Assembly: GCF_032854445.1 (NCBI RefSeq)
Contig: NC_088296.1
Coordinates: 25,739,897-25,803,896 of the forward strand
Direction of reading: 5' to 3'
Source: Liolophura sinensis
Taxonomy: Eukaryota > Mollusca > Polyplacophora > Chitonida > Chitonidae
DNA length: 64,000 nt
Position numbers and translations under genes: made by a program. The notes under the pieces were generated by a model, which had not been told where the DNA came from, searched no databases, and saw nothing but the letters and a program-made list of their open reading frames with translations. Below, piece after piece: positions 23,501 through 36,800 of the stretch (positions are counted from its first letter, which is position 1; each line of letters opens with the position of its first letter).

Positions 23501-24584
23501 GTCTTTTTTTAAATTTTAGTCACTTACACCAAGTCCAATGGTGGGTTGCAATAGTCATTGTATTATAGGGTACGGTAAGATATCTCTTCTGTTGTGTGCT
23601 GGGGCTAGTAAACATGTTTTGATAATGTTCAGTTAACATTAAATGAAGTTTGACAGACACCATTTCATAGCAATACAATACCTTTCGCTATTAGATGTTA
23701 ATTAAGCTGTACAGTTTTCTGCCAAAGGTATACCATTATACAATTTATATGTCACATCCGGTTGTACGCTGATGGTTGAATAAAACAATCTCCCCTTTAA
23801 CTGTTATTGGTTGTCTCTGGGTCGGTCACGTGATAAAAATTGCTAAATACGACGTAAAACCCCAAACTTCCATTCATTCATTCGAAGCGCGACTGAGACA
23901 TTTTTATTGGATGTGGAAAATATTAACGGACAACTAGTTGGAAATTTGAATTGAATGGCATGGATAGAGTGTCTACATTTTTCCCTGCATCATAGAAAAC
24001 AGATGACTGCTTCTCTTTTACACATTACCAGATTCATTTGCCTTTTATACATTGTCTTTTACATATTCCTTTTTGAAACTAATATTTTAGGTAATTTTGG
24101 AAACGGGGCTTCCGAAGATCGACTTGGAACACCCCTTCATGAGTTACCGGTGGTATACAAATGATACAGAGGTCGGTATTGGTATTGGTACAGTACCAGC
24201 CTAACACATGCAGGGGGACCCCAGATGCGACTGTGATGAGATACAATGAGATACCCGAACAAGCGGGGTTGTTGTCCCGGCGAAAGTACGAGCATTGGTA
24301 TCCATACGGTTAGCTCGATGGCGATGACCATAAATGGCGTAAAACGTAATCCATAGCTGTGACACACAATGCTGAGGTAGTTATCCACTATAGGAACCGC
24401 CAGCTGGCACACATCTCTCAATTAGGCAAGGTTATCGTATAAGACTACTTTCTGAGAGAAGGTTATGCATTACACATGGGCAAGACAAATGGGCCTTTTT
24501 GGTTTTCACTGAGCCTTTTATGGTTTAGGTCACATGAGGTTGTGTTCTCGAATGCTTGTTGTCGGGAAGGGTGTGTACGTCAGG
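20561..24584. other. Intergenic region between the convergent BCH and Ig genes
   Basis: No gene that I can support. Longer open frames (21593-22042 and 22463-22834, minus strand) have no domain, signal peptide or family likeness. A decayed repeat with AGTGCCAGA recurs at about 21509, 21568 and 21646. At 23838-23882 there is a family-2 SINE tail (TACGACGTAAAACCCCAAAC with CATT repeats). Confidence 0.55.
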
Positions 24585-24800
24585 AAATGAGTCAGTATTT
24601 ATTTGATTGAAGCTTTACACGGTATACACGCAAAAATATTTTACTTCCACACCATCATTATGATGGGAGGAAACTAGGCAGAGCCCGGAGGAGACCAACG
24701 ACTATCCGGAAGTTGCTGCAAGACCTTCCCGTGTAACACCGGAGAGGAAGCCAGCATGAGCTGGACTTGATCAGCGACACCCCTGGTCAGAGGCTTCTGG
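24585..24800 (-). mobile_element. tRNA-derived SINE (family 1), diverged
   Basis: The minus strand shows CATGCTGGCTTCCTCTCCGG, then the body with CTTCCGGATAGTCGTTGGTC and a degraded 3' end. The order matches the full copy at 54898. Confidence 0.75.
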
Positions 24801-26161
24801 CTACTTCATGCTACAAAAAAAACGAATAACCTCTAAATCATCAACTAACCTTTCGGAAAAGAAAAAAAAAATTAAAAAAAACTAAATAAAATTTTATTCA
24901 TAAAATATTGAATAGCCAATAACTTTCATACGATCTAAGAATATACATACACACGACGCGTAACATGCCTGAGTCTGTTCATTACCAATTTATTTCATTA
25001 AAAATTAACCTAGGTATTGCTGATTGTAAACATAGAAAACAAAACATGCCTGTGAATCTCCATTCAGAAGGCATAAATCTCCAAATTCTTATGTCCGAAA
25101 AGTATATTGGTATCTAATTGGAAATTGAATCCTGTTTAATCATAACTGGACTATTTGTAATCACCAAATATTTTACCACAGATAAATTGCGATATTTATC
25201 AAACTAAATATAAACTATTTACGGTACATACGATAGAAAATAAACATTGATGACACAGTTACAAACTTTCTCTCCTAAAAACATGTACAATGATTAGAAT
25301 TTAAAGCATGACAAAAAACTAAATTCATACAAAATTAAAATCGCAATAAGCATTACCACAACTTAAAATTAAAAATCACGAAGTGAAGATATCTAAGGAA
25401 AGAATGTCTATACATCTCATGGCATAATTGATTAGTTGTACTTAAAATTACAACGATTCTGAGGGAAAATCCAATGATAAACAAAAGCAGGTACATTGAC
25501 GATAGCGATATAGTGTTGGCGTTAATATATCTAACGAGGAACATTCCCGCATATGGTAAGTCGGGCGAAAGATGTGAAGCCTGTTATTCATACGGCGTTA
25601 TCGACATATATATAATATACGATATAATTGTGAAACAAATTATCAACTGTAATATGTAAGATTAACATTTATAACAAGGTTATACATCGGCACAACTAAA
25701 CAATTAACAAAGTACAATACTCTGAGCGTTATTATAAAATTCACAATTTAAATGACGAGAAGACACTTTGTAACAGAGAACTCAAACAAATCCAAGGTAC
25801 AGTTATGTTCAGATTAGAGCTCCTTATCATCAATGTACACCACATTTCGTGAACAATAAAAATCAATACATTTTTATTTTATAACAAGCATGTGTTATAC
25901 ATGTCTTATACAAATAAAGGTTATATATCAATAAATTGTGTCATTGCATAGGAAATAAGTATATGTTAAAAACATAGATACACACATATGAAAAATTTCA
26001 ATTTACAACATATATACTGAGCACAAACTGAATTGGGCGATTGTAAACTGGGCTTCACGAAAGTCTAGCTTCAACAGCTGAGTCTACGTGAGTTCGCATG
26101 TGCACTCTAGGGGCGACGCTAGATGCTCCTCGCAGACCCAGAGGAAGAAACCATCAACTAG
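24801..26161. other. AT-rich intergenic sequence
   Basis: Very AT-rich sequence with A-runs near 24830-24890. Nothing recognisable; small open frames only. Confidence 0.5.
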
Positions 26162-26972
26162 TTTGAGCACTATCCCCATGTGGATTAGTTCTACTACACT
26201 TTACTGTTTGAGCACTGTCCACAGGTGGATTAGTTCTACAACACTTTGCTGTTTGAGCAATATCCCCATGTTGATTAGTTCTACTACACTTTACTGTTTG
26301 AGCACTGTCCCCATGTAGATTAGCTCTACTACACTTTACTGTGTGAGCACTATCCCCATGTGGATTAGTTCTACTACACATTACTGTTTGTGCTCTGTCC
26401 CCATGTGGATTAGTTCTACAACACTTTGCTGTTTGAGCAATATCCTCATGTTGATTAGTTCTACTACACTTTACTGTTTGAGCACCATCCCCATGTGGAT
26501 TAGTTCTACTACACTTTACTGTGTGAGCACTATCCCCATGTGGATTAGTTCTACTACACTTTACTGTGTGAGCACTATCCCCATGTGGATTAGTTCTACT
26601 ACACTTTACTGTATGAGCACTATCCCCATGTGGATTAGTTCTTCTACACTTTACTGTGTGAGCTCTGTCCCCATGTGGATTAGTTCTACAACACTTTACT
26701 GTTTTAGCACTATCACCATGTGGATTAGCTCAACTACATTTTACTGTATGAGCACTATCCCCGTGTGGATTAGTTCTACCATACTTTACTGTTTGAGCAC
26801 TATCCCCATGTAGATTATTTCTACTACGCTTTACTGTTTGAGCACTATCCCCAGGTGGATTAGTTCTACTACACGTTACTGTTTGAGCACTATCCCCATG
26901 TGGATTAGTTCTTCTACACTCTACTGTTTGAGCACTATCCCCATGTGGATTAGTTCTTCTACACTTTACTGT
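26162..26972. repeat. 45-bp minisatellite, 18 copies, open on both strands
   Basis: Unit marked by GAGCACTATCCCCATGTGGA and TTAGTTCTACTACACTTTAC. All copies keep 45 bp exactly, so the reading frame never shifts. On the minus strand it reads as a 15-residue repeat (RTNPHGDSAQTVKCS) with one TGA at about 26730. On the plus strand it reads IPMWISSTTLYCLST with two TAG codons. The minus-strand reading could be an alternative last exon of the neighbouring Ig gene (separate entry). Confidence 0.95.
26730..26968 (-). CDS. Candidate alternative last exon of the Ig receptor (15-residue repeats)
   Basis: On the minus strand an acceptor-like CTGCAATACATGTATACAG at the edge of the 45-bp array opens a phase-1 frame. 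It encodes five 15-residue repeats (RTNPHGDSAQTVKCS type) and ends in TGA. Phase 1 is the phase of every intron of the Ig gene whose last predicted exon starts 842 nt upstream, so it could replace that exon after exon 9. It may equally be an accident of a 3n-length repeat; only transcript data would decide. Confidence 0.25.
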
Positions 26973-27382
26973 ATACATGTATTGCAGAAAAGTGAAGACA
27001 TTAGTAACGAGAGCTTGTTTTGCAGCTTAAAGGAAAAATCTGATCAAGATTGGCAGCTAGCATTTCACGAGAAGTATTCAATTCACAAGAATTTCACGAG
27101 AAAATCCGTTTCTAACCGGACATGTCATCTGTTACATGGATCCTTACACTCTTAAGATTTCATCCACTGAAATACATGTACATTGTACTTATACAGCAGT
27201 ATCCGACGCTTGCTGTCTTAAACTTCATCAAGCTGCGTACACAGTCTTTTTAAATACAGCATTAAACAGCATTCAAAAGAATTGTAAATAGCCCAATTTA
27301 TCCATAACAGAACCGAAATAATTACCACCATATTTATCAACATATCAGCGTCTGAATGACAATGGGGTTCAGCCTCAGGGCC

Positions 27383-27810
27383 TCACGGCCGGGCCTGCTC
27401 AGGGTGGGTCTTTACGTTCAGTAGCTTCAGTACTTCCACGGCCACCTCGGCCGCTGACGGACAGGTGTGGACGACGGGGGATGCGCACGCACAGGTGTCA
27501 TCCTGTCTGGGTGAGGCTGGGAGCTCTGGTGCGGATTGGAGCTCTGTTCTCGTTGGGACTCCTGGTGCGGCTGGGAGCTCTGTTGCGGCTTGGAGATCTG
27601 TTCTGGCTGGGAGCCCTGGTGCGGCTTGGAGCTCTGTTGTGGATGGGAGCTCTGGTGCGGCTGGGAGCTCTGTTGTGGCTGGGTGCTCTGTTGTGGCTGG
27701 GCGCTCTGCGGAAGGTAGGGGGCTGGTAAAGCGGACATTTTTTGTTCTCCGGCTCTTGTGTTCAGGATCGGGTAACACTTTCATGGAATGTTTCTGTTTA
27801 CAGGGAAAAG
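27383..27810 (-). CDS. Ig receptor 1, terminal exon 10 (ELPAAP repeats)
   Basis: Acceptor TTATTTATTTCACCAG in phase 1, TGA ending at 27383, 428 nt. Encodes FPCKQKHSMKVLPDPEHKS, RRTKNVRFTSPLPSAE, eleven six-residue units (ERPATT, ELPAAP, ELQAAP, GLPART) and a unique end with AAEVAVEVLKLLNVKTHPEQ. The DNA is an 18-bp GC-rich minisatellite (GGGAGCTCTGTTGTGGCT on the plus strand). The short amphipathic C-terminal helix is unexplained. Plus-strand frames here are shadows. Confidence 0.78.
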
Positions 27811-30800
27811 CTGGTGAAATAAATAATACCTGTTAAAACTGCACAGCTGAAGACCTAACAAAAATACTTAGGCAAACCATGGAAAAGAAACCACCTTTAT
27901 TTGGAACATGTCATTTTCACCATTTAATAAAAATAAGAAAACTACCGTAAATGAATACAGCAAACTGTCCATAAATAGCAACAGAAATCCCATGGATACT
28001 CACAGAAATATTGCGATCGTGTTAAAATGCAATGCAAATTCTGCTTAAGGATTCAAAATATAGATGAGGTTTGCAAGTTGTGAAACATACCAGCTTTGCC
28101 GTATTCCTTGGAACTTGCTCCAGTCATCAAACCAGTCACGTTTTCGTACGAGACGTTCTCTCGTATGGACTTCTTTTGACTGAGTTTTAGGGGCTGACAT
28201 TGCTCTGCCATGGCGGTATGTGGCAAAGTCTGCACGGACATTTTTGGGACGACCATTTTTGAGACCACCATCTTGGGTGCGGTGCTTCTAACGCTGGTGT
28301 TCACCTCTCCTTCACCCCAAGGCAGTCCTGAAACGTTTAATCATGACTTTTCTATATCAGATGTATAATATTAAGACCCACAAAAAGCACAAAGAGTTTT
28401 TATTAACCTCTGGTGTCGTAAAAATTGACAAACAAGGGGCTTAACCACTCAGCCGTTGCCCGTCCCAACACGTGATAAATAGGAGATTGCATGGAGATAT
28501 TCACACCTGTAAAGGCATTAGGGAAAAATGGCAGCCAATCATATTTAGACGATTTATTCGGTATTCTTCTAGACAAATATACAAAACGCTACTTTTGAAA
28601 TTAAACGCAAATGTTAATATTTCAAGTCAATTTATGGCTCAATTCGACCATTGACTTAAACAATCATCTCCTCTAAGAAGCTACGCCCATCAGTATAAAT
28701 TGTATTTACAGTAGCCGCACAAACAGCATAACAGCACCTCCGTGAGGAAGACACGAAATAACACCACTTCATGAGGAATACACCAAATCACACTACTTCA
28801 TGAGGAATACACCAAACCACACCACTTCATGAGGAATACACCAAATCACACCACTTCATGAGGAATACACCAAATAACACCACTTCATGAGGAGTACACC
28901 AAATCACACCACTTCATGAGGAATACGTTAAAATAACACCACTTCATGAGGAACACACCAAATAACACAACTTCATGGGGAATACACCAAATAACACCAC
29001 TTCATGAGGAATACACCAAATCACACCACTTCATGAGGAATACACCAAATAACACAAGTTTATGAGGAAGACACAAAATAACACCACTTCATGAGGAATA
29101 CACCAAATCACACTACTTCATGAGGAATACACCAAATCACACCACTTCATGAGGAATACACCAAATCACACCACTTCATGAGGAGTACACCAAATCAAAC
29201 CACTTCATGAGGAATACGTTAAAATAACACCACTTCATAAGGAACACACCAAATAACACCACTTCATGAGGAATACACCAAATAACACCACTCCACGAGG
29301 AATACACCAAATAACACCACTTCATGAGGAATACACCAAATAACACAAGTTTATGAGGAAGACACAAAATAACACCACTTCATGAGGAATACACCAAATC
29401 ACACCGCTTTATGACGAATACACCAAATAACACCACTTCATGAGGAATACAAAATCACACCACTTTATAAGGAATACATCAAATAACAACACCTCATGAG
29501 GAATACACCAAATAACACTACTTCATGAGGAATACACCAAATAACACCACTTCATGAGGAATACACCAAATAACACCACTTTATGAGGAATATACAAAAT
29601 AACACCACTTTATAAGGAATACATCAAATAACACCACTTCATGAGGAGTACACAAAATCACACCACTTTATAAGGAATACATCAAATAACACCACTTCAT
29701 GAGGAGTACACCAAATAACACCACTTCATGAGGAACACACCAAATCACACCACTTCATGAGGAATACGTTAAAATAACACCACTTCATGAGGAACACACC
29801 AAATAACACCACTTCATGAGGAATACACCAACTAACACCACTTCATGAGGAATACACCAAATAACACTAGTCGATGAGGAATACACCAAATAACACCACT
29901 TCATGAGGAATACACCAAATCACACCACTTCATGAAGAATACACCAAATAACACTAGTCGACGAGGAATACACCAAATAACACCACTTCATGAGGAATAC
30001 ACCAAATCACACCACTTTATGAGGAATATACAAAATAACACCACTTCATGAGGAGTACACCAAATAACATCACCTCCACAAGGAATACACCAAAAATTGC
30101 CGCCATAAGGAATACACCAAAATATACCACTTCATGAGAAATATGCCAAATAAGACAACTTCATGAGGATTACACGAAATAACACTTCATGCGGAATACG
30201 TCAAATAACTCTGCATTATGAGGAATACACCAGATAACTTCACTTTTGATGAATACACAAAACAACAACACCTCCATGAGGAGTACACCAAATAACATCA
30301 CCTCCATAAGGAATACACTAGAAAACATGACTTCATTAGGAATACACCAAATAGCAGCACCTCCATGGGGAATACATTAAATAACACCACTTCATGAAGA
30401 ACACACCAAATAACACTATTCGATGAGGAATACGCCAGATAACAATAGTACACTGTCCGTCACATTTTAGTGCATGTATGTCTTCACATAGTTTATAAAC
30501 ACGGAAATGTTTTATAGAAAATTAACGTGCCATGAAACAAAATCAGTCTTACCACGTTGGATTGTTCTTGTTCCTGGCATTTCATCAATGGCTTCCTCTG
30601 ACCTTGTCTTTCCAGCCTTGGTGTTTCCAGGCTTGTTGATTCCCAGCTTGTTGATTTCCAGCTCGGTGATTGCAGCCTTGGTGTTTCCAGGGTTGTTGAT
30701 TTCCAGCTCGGTGATTGCAGCCTTTGTGTTTCCAGGGTTGTTGATTTCCGGCATGATGATTCCAGGCTTGTTGATTTCCGGCATGATGATTCCAGGCTTG

Positions 30801-33800
30801 GTGATTCCAGGCTTGGTGATTCCAGGCTTGGTGTTTCCAGGCTTTTTGATTTCCGGCTTGGTGTTTCCAGGCTTGGTGATTCCAGGCTTTTTGATTTCCG
30901 GCTTGGTGTTTCCAGGCTTGGTGATTACAGGCTTGGTGATTACAGGCTTGGTGATTACACTCATAGTTTTCCCGGGCTTGATATTTCCAGGAATGAACTT
31001 AGCCTCATCTTCATCAAGACCTCTTCCTTTGATATTTTAACACCATATTCTTTTTCTTAAGACATAATGCTACGATAGTATGATCATAATGTTGGCTGCC
31101 GTTGTATAAATGAAATACTATCGAGTACAGCGGAAAACATCAATCAAATAAGTGAATAAATGCAATAATATGATTTGTAACTATTATTACTTTACGTTTT
31201 CTAAAATACCTAAATTACCTACAATTCTTTAATTAGATTCCATGCAAGGGAATTGGTTTCTGAAGCTATCTGTGTAAACAGATGTTAGAAAAGAATTTGA
31301 ATATTGCTCGTAGATATGTTGATTAAAACAATTATCATTACATCACAGAAAGGTACAACGTTCTGTTGGTAAATAGCTTAAAACACGTAACACTTACGTG
31401 AGTTGTCAGACAGAATATCTTCAGATATGTCCTCGTACACTGTAAAACAATTGGATAATCTAATGTGTTTTTTCCGTGGGAAAAATTAAAAACAATAATA
31501 AACCCATAATCATGGCTGTCGTCGTATAGGTGAAACAATCTTGAGTACAGCGTGAAACGCCAATGGAAAAAATAAATAAATAATAGATAAATAAATTAAT
31601 AACGGATTAGATGTCTGCTTTGTTCGACGTTCCCGCAAACCCATATATTTGAAAGTGAGGCAATAACTACAGGTGAGGCAATAACTACAGGTGAAACAAT
31701 GACTACAGGTGAGGCAATAACTACAGGTGAGGCAATGCTGCTCCACACAATGTAGACTTTTGATCTTTTTACTTAGGCGGTCATATTATCATCAGAAACA
31801 TGCAAAACAAACTTTATAAGCATGTTTTATTATACCATTATAATACCATAAACACATATGCTATCATGTTCACCAAGCACAAAACAAGAGACAGAGCAGG
31901 GCCTGGTTTTGAACTAGAATGGTATTTCTCAGCCTTACCATGTTCCTCTACTGCGGCACAAGCCAATCCACCAGACATGCTTTCTGCACTTTCCGGAGAG
32001 GTGTTATGTTTCGCAAAATTCTCTTCGTCATTGGAATCCATTTCTGTGATGTACCATTCAAATAAATATGTTTATACATGTATCTTATGAAACCGCTTTT
32101 GTTTAATATAGGCATTTTCCCTTTTGCCTCCGCAACACTAATGGGGATAAAGACATAAAGAAATTCTGCAAGCTAGTTAATGCGCAAAAAAATTAATTAA
32201 ATAAAATAGTCCATAAAACTTAATTTCAAGTTTAAGATTTTTGGAATTATAAACTAGCCACTTTGTCTAATACCGTTTCCATATATTGAAGAGAGATATA
32301 TAGATTCTTCTCTCTAAAGACTTACTTGCTGCTGGCTGTTCGTTGACGTTTTCAGGCATGGAGTTTTCAGACAAGGCGTTTTCAGCCATGACATCTTCAG
32401 GCGTGGAGTTTTCAGGCATGACATTTTCAGGAATGGCATTCTCAGCTTGGATGAAGTTTTCAGGTGTGGCATTCTCATGTATGGTCTGTAATTCCAGTGA
32501 CTCTTCCTCTCCCGAATGCATGGCTGTAACATTTAAATTCGGACAAGCCTTCATGTATATTCTGGGGCTTCCGAGGCCAAAATGGTTAGCGCACCAGCTC
32601 AGTCCAGCGTCCCTCGAGGCTCTCATCAATGCAATCGCTGTGGGTTGAAGCTCAGTTCATGCTGGCTTCCTCTCTTTCAGCCAGCAACCTGTGGATGGCC
32701 GTGTGTTTTCCTCACATCACAATGCTGCCCGCTGTCGAGAAGTGAAATATTCCTCAGCACAGCGTAAACAACAATCAGATAAATAAATAAATGCACGTAT
32801 TACATTACATTGCAGTGTATGAAGAAGCTAGCGATATTCCAGCCTATTGGTATACATGTGCAGTGGTTTAAATGCACAACGGTTAAAGCATTATTACGAA
32901 CTCTCTTTGTCGCCAAATAAAGGCAGATTAAAGAGATCTGAAACATCATCTTTAAATGAGCGTCTACAACTCCTTCATGGATTTACATGGGCTTAGTTGC
33001 TTGAAATGGTTACTTCTCCGTGTAAGAAGACCGTTAAATTCCCTATTAGAAACAAATAATCACATTTTGGAATACATAGACTTCATCTTAAAATTTTGGA
33101 AAGCCACAAGGGCAGACATTTTCCCAAGGGGTTACCCTTGACGGTACATGCAGGACTGCCTTACACTAAAGGTAACCAATCCGTGCCACTAGCTACAAAC
33201 AGGACGAAATCGACATGAGCTACCCGGATTTTGTTACGTCCTAAGCTGGTACCTTGATTGGGTGTTTTTCTCAAACGAAAGTAGCACACTGCGGCAACCA
33301 CCCCAATTATCAACAGAGTCACAGCCACGCCCACTGATGACCAAAGTAAGAGATCACGATTATCTACAAACGTGAAATACAAAAACCTGCATGGTTACGC
33401 TGAAAACTGGAAATCTTCTTGTTGACAATGTGTGAGTTGTTTAGTTCAGGAATTACCACATCAAAGAAATCATCAACGGGTGAACTGATTGAAGCATTTA
33501 CCAACATGTTAGCTGCCGGAGTTCTTGGTCGGGTAGAATTCGAATGGAGGTCATTCATCTTATGGTCATTCGAATGGCGGACACAATCACTACACGTTCC
33601 ATAAAGGTGGCGATATTTGCACACATTATTTACAGATAACAAATCTTTTATTCTTACAAGACTTATACATGTATAACGCAAATAATCGTACTTTACTCAA
33701 GAAATTGTTCCAGTGTAAGTGACGTATACATACACTTGATGTTAAGCTTTATGGACTCCTTCAGAGTTCTCTCCCTTTGCTGTGCTGTACAGACCAGCTC

Positions 33801-36800
33801 CTGGTTGTTCATGTCCTTGGTCAGAGTCAATGATATCTGGCTGCTGACATCAGACACGGTTGGTTTCGGCTGAGCTGACGCCTCTGGAATCTCCCAGGTA
33901 ATGTTCGGGGCTGGATTCCCGCCTTCAGCCTCACAGGTAAACGTCACCTCCGTGTTCTCCGGCACCGGAAAGTTAGGGTCAGACGAGACAATAAGATTCT
34001 TAACACCAACTAATAACAAAAACAAATGTGGATTTATTGAAAGTCACTTTGCAAAAATGGAGACGATCATTAATTTGAAATAATTAGAAATACTACTTGA
34101 TTATACAAAACAGAAGAAAACGGTGATTCATTTGCAATATAAGACAACAAGATTGTATTCTTGTGCTGATTACGACTACATAATTCTAAAAGAAAAAAAA
34201 TCTTATCTTCGGCAAACAGCAGTGTCATATGTAAATAATTACAAACTTGAATCTGGAAATTGTGATCTTTTCAGTGATTTAGCACACCCAAGTGAATGCC
34301 CATCTATTTCCGCCGAGAGCTTGGCTGGCAAAAGCTCATATTCAGTATATCTCAGAGTCTAACCGACATAACGTTCTTATCACTGTGTCATTTGCTGGGT
34401 CTCTTAGCATTTATTTGTATCGACTTTCTCATATTCTCTACATTCAAAACACTCATTAACAGAGCGCTTCTCTCCAGGAAAATGTCTGTTGTCATATAGA
34501 TAACCACGGTTATGCTAAAGAAAACAAGAGAATGTGTTCCACTGAAAGAAGCAACTTTACATAAATGACAAGACACCAAATTTGTTTCCTCACAGTTTCA
34601 AGCATATCACTTTTCTCAACTCACCACACATCAAGGGCAGAATCATATCAAATAATGCAGCTTATTTATGGTCCATTTAGACACAAGTAAATATTTGCTA
34701 GAGGTTTGTTATAAGTGTACACGGGCACCAGTGATGGGGCCTCCGTGGCTGGGGTGGTTAACGTGCCAGCGCAGTGCAATGATTTAGGAGCCTCTCACCG
34801 ACGCGGTCATTGTGAGTTCAAGTCCAGCTCATGTTAGGTTCCTCTTCGGTCGCAAGTGGGAGGGTGTACTTGTAATCGGGAGACCTAGTCTCTTTTAGCT
34901 TGCCGCCGTAGTATAAGTGAAATATCCTTAAGTACGGTGGCTTTCGTGGCTAACCTACAGAGACCAGTTCAGATCAATGACAAAGGGCGTGTCAATAGAA
35001 CTGATAGTAATAAAACGGCGGCATTGAGACCGAAGATTTGTCGGGGCTATTCTGTACTGCTTCCTATGTATCGATAGACTGATATGAATGCATGCGGCTC
35101 AAATGCCATGACCAGTGAAATATTTTAACAATGCAGTCAAATGCTCTCACATTTGTCATATCTTAGTCATTGCCTTGCGGGATAGAAAAATACTGATGTT
35201 TTAGTCTCAAATTAGCCGGTCGCAAACCTGTGTGTTATGTGACCATTTCAATCAAGTTATTATTGCAAAACATAATGTGTGTCAAGGTTATTCCATCAAA
35301 CGCTCTTCTCTCTAACACTCTTAAGATTTACAATGAGTAAAATTCTCAGGTAAATATGGTTGTAAGTAAATATGGACGGAGCATCCGAAATATCTGCCAT
35401 CCCGCTTCAAGATTGTGTCTTATTCCTCTTAACACGGGGCTAGGGCCTTAATATCCATCGTGCTTCAAGATTGTGTCTTATTCCTCTTAACACGGGGCTA
35501 GGGCCTTAATATCCATCGTGCTTCAAGATTGTGTCTTATTCCTCTTAACACGGGGCTAGGGCCTTAATATCCATCGTGCTTCAAGATTGTGTCTTATTCC
35601 TCTTAACACGGGACTAGGGCCTTAATATCCATCGTGCTTCAAGATTGTGTCTTATTCCTCTTAACACGGGGCTAGGGCCTTAATATCCATCGTGCTTCAA
35701 GATTGTGTCTTATTCCTCTTAACACGGGACCAGGGCCTTAATATCCATCGTGCTTCAAGATTGTGTCTTATTCCTCTTAACACGGGACTAGGGCCTTAAT
35801 ATCCATCGTGCTTCAAGATTGTGTCTTATTCCTCTTAACACGGGACTAGGGCCTTAATATCCATCGTGCTTCAAGATTGTGTCTTATTCCTCTTAACACG
35901 GGGCTAGGGCCTTAATATCCATCGTGCTTCAAGATTGTGTCTTATTCCGCTTAACACGGGACTAAGGCCTTAATATCCATCCTGCTTCAAGATTGTGTCT
36001 TATTCCTCTTAACACGGGACTAGGGCCTTAATATCCATCGTGCTTCAAGATTGTGTCTTATTCCTCTTAACACGGGACTAGGGCCTTAATATCCATCGTG
36101 CTTCAAGATTGTGTCTTATTCCTCTTAACACGGGGCTAGGGCCTTAATATCCATCGTGCTTCAAGATTGTGTCTTATTCCTCTTAACACGGGACTAGGGC
36201 CTTAATATCCATCGTGCTTCAAGATTGTGTCTTGTTCCTCTTAACACGGGGCTAGGGCCTTAATATCCATCCTGCTTCAAGATTGTGTCTTATTCCTCTT
36301 AACACGGGGCTAGGGCCTTAATATCCATCCTGCTTCAAGATTGTGTCTTATTCCTCTTAACACGGGGCTAGGGCCTTAATATCCATCGTGCTTCAAGATT
36401 GTGTCTTATTCCTCTTAACACCGGACTAGGGCCTTAATATCCATCGTGCTTCAAGATTGTGTCTTATTCCTCTTAACATGGGGCTAGGGCCTTAATATCC
36501 ATCGTGCTTCAAGATTGTGTCTTATTCCTCTTAACACGGGACTAGGGCCTTAATATCCATCGTGCTTCAAGATTGTGTCTTATTCCTCTTAACACGGGAC
36601 TAGGGCCTTAATATCCATCCTGCTTCAAGATTGTGTCTTATTCCTCTTAACACGGGGCTAGGGCCTTAATATCCATCGTGCTTCAAGATTGTGTCTTATT
36701 CCTCTTAACACGGGACTAGGGCCTTAATATCCATCGTGCTTCAAGATTGTGTCTTATTCCTCTTAACACGGGGCTAGGGCCTTAATATCCATCCTTCTTC

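Noticed and set aside
26343-26813. 156-codon plus-strand frame (MWISSTTLYCLSTIP repeats)
   Set aside because: Same 45-bp array as the minus-strand candidate. The plus reading has two TAG codons and no splice site matching a plus-strand gene.
27465-27836. Three overlapping plus-strand frames rich in Gly/Leu/Trp
   Set aside because: Antisense shadows of the 18-bp coding repeat of Ig receptor 1 exon 10, whose minus-strand flanks and splice phase are better.
30507-31040. 177-codon plus-strand frame (VFPGLLISS repeats)
   Set aside because: Antisense of the KPGIT repeat exon. The minus strand has matching splice phases and coding-like unique flanks, though a hydrophobic plus-strand product cannot be excluded from sequence alone.
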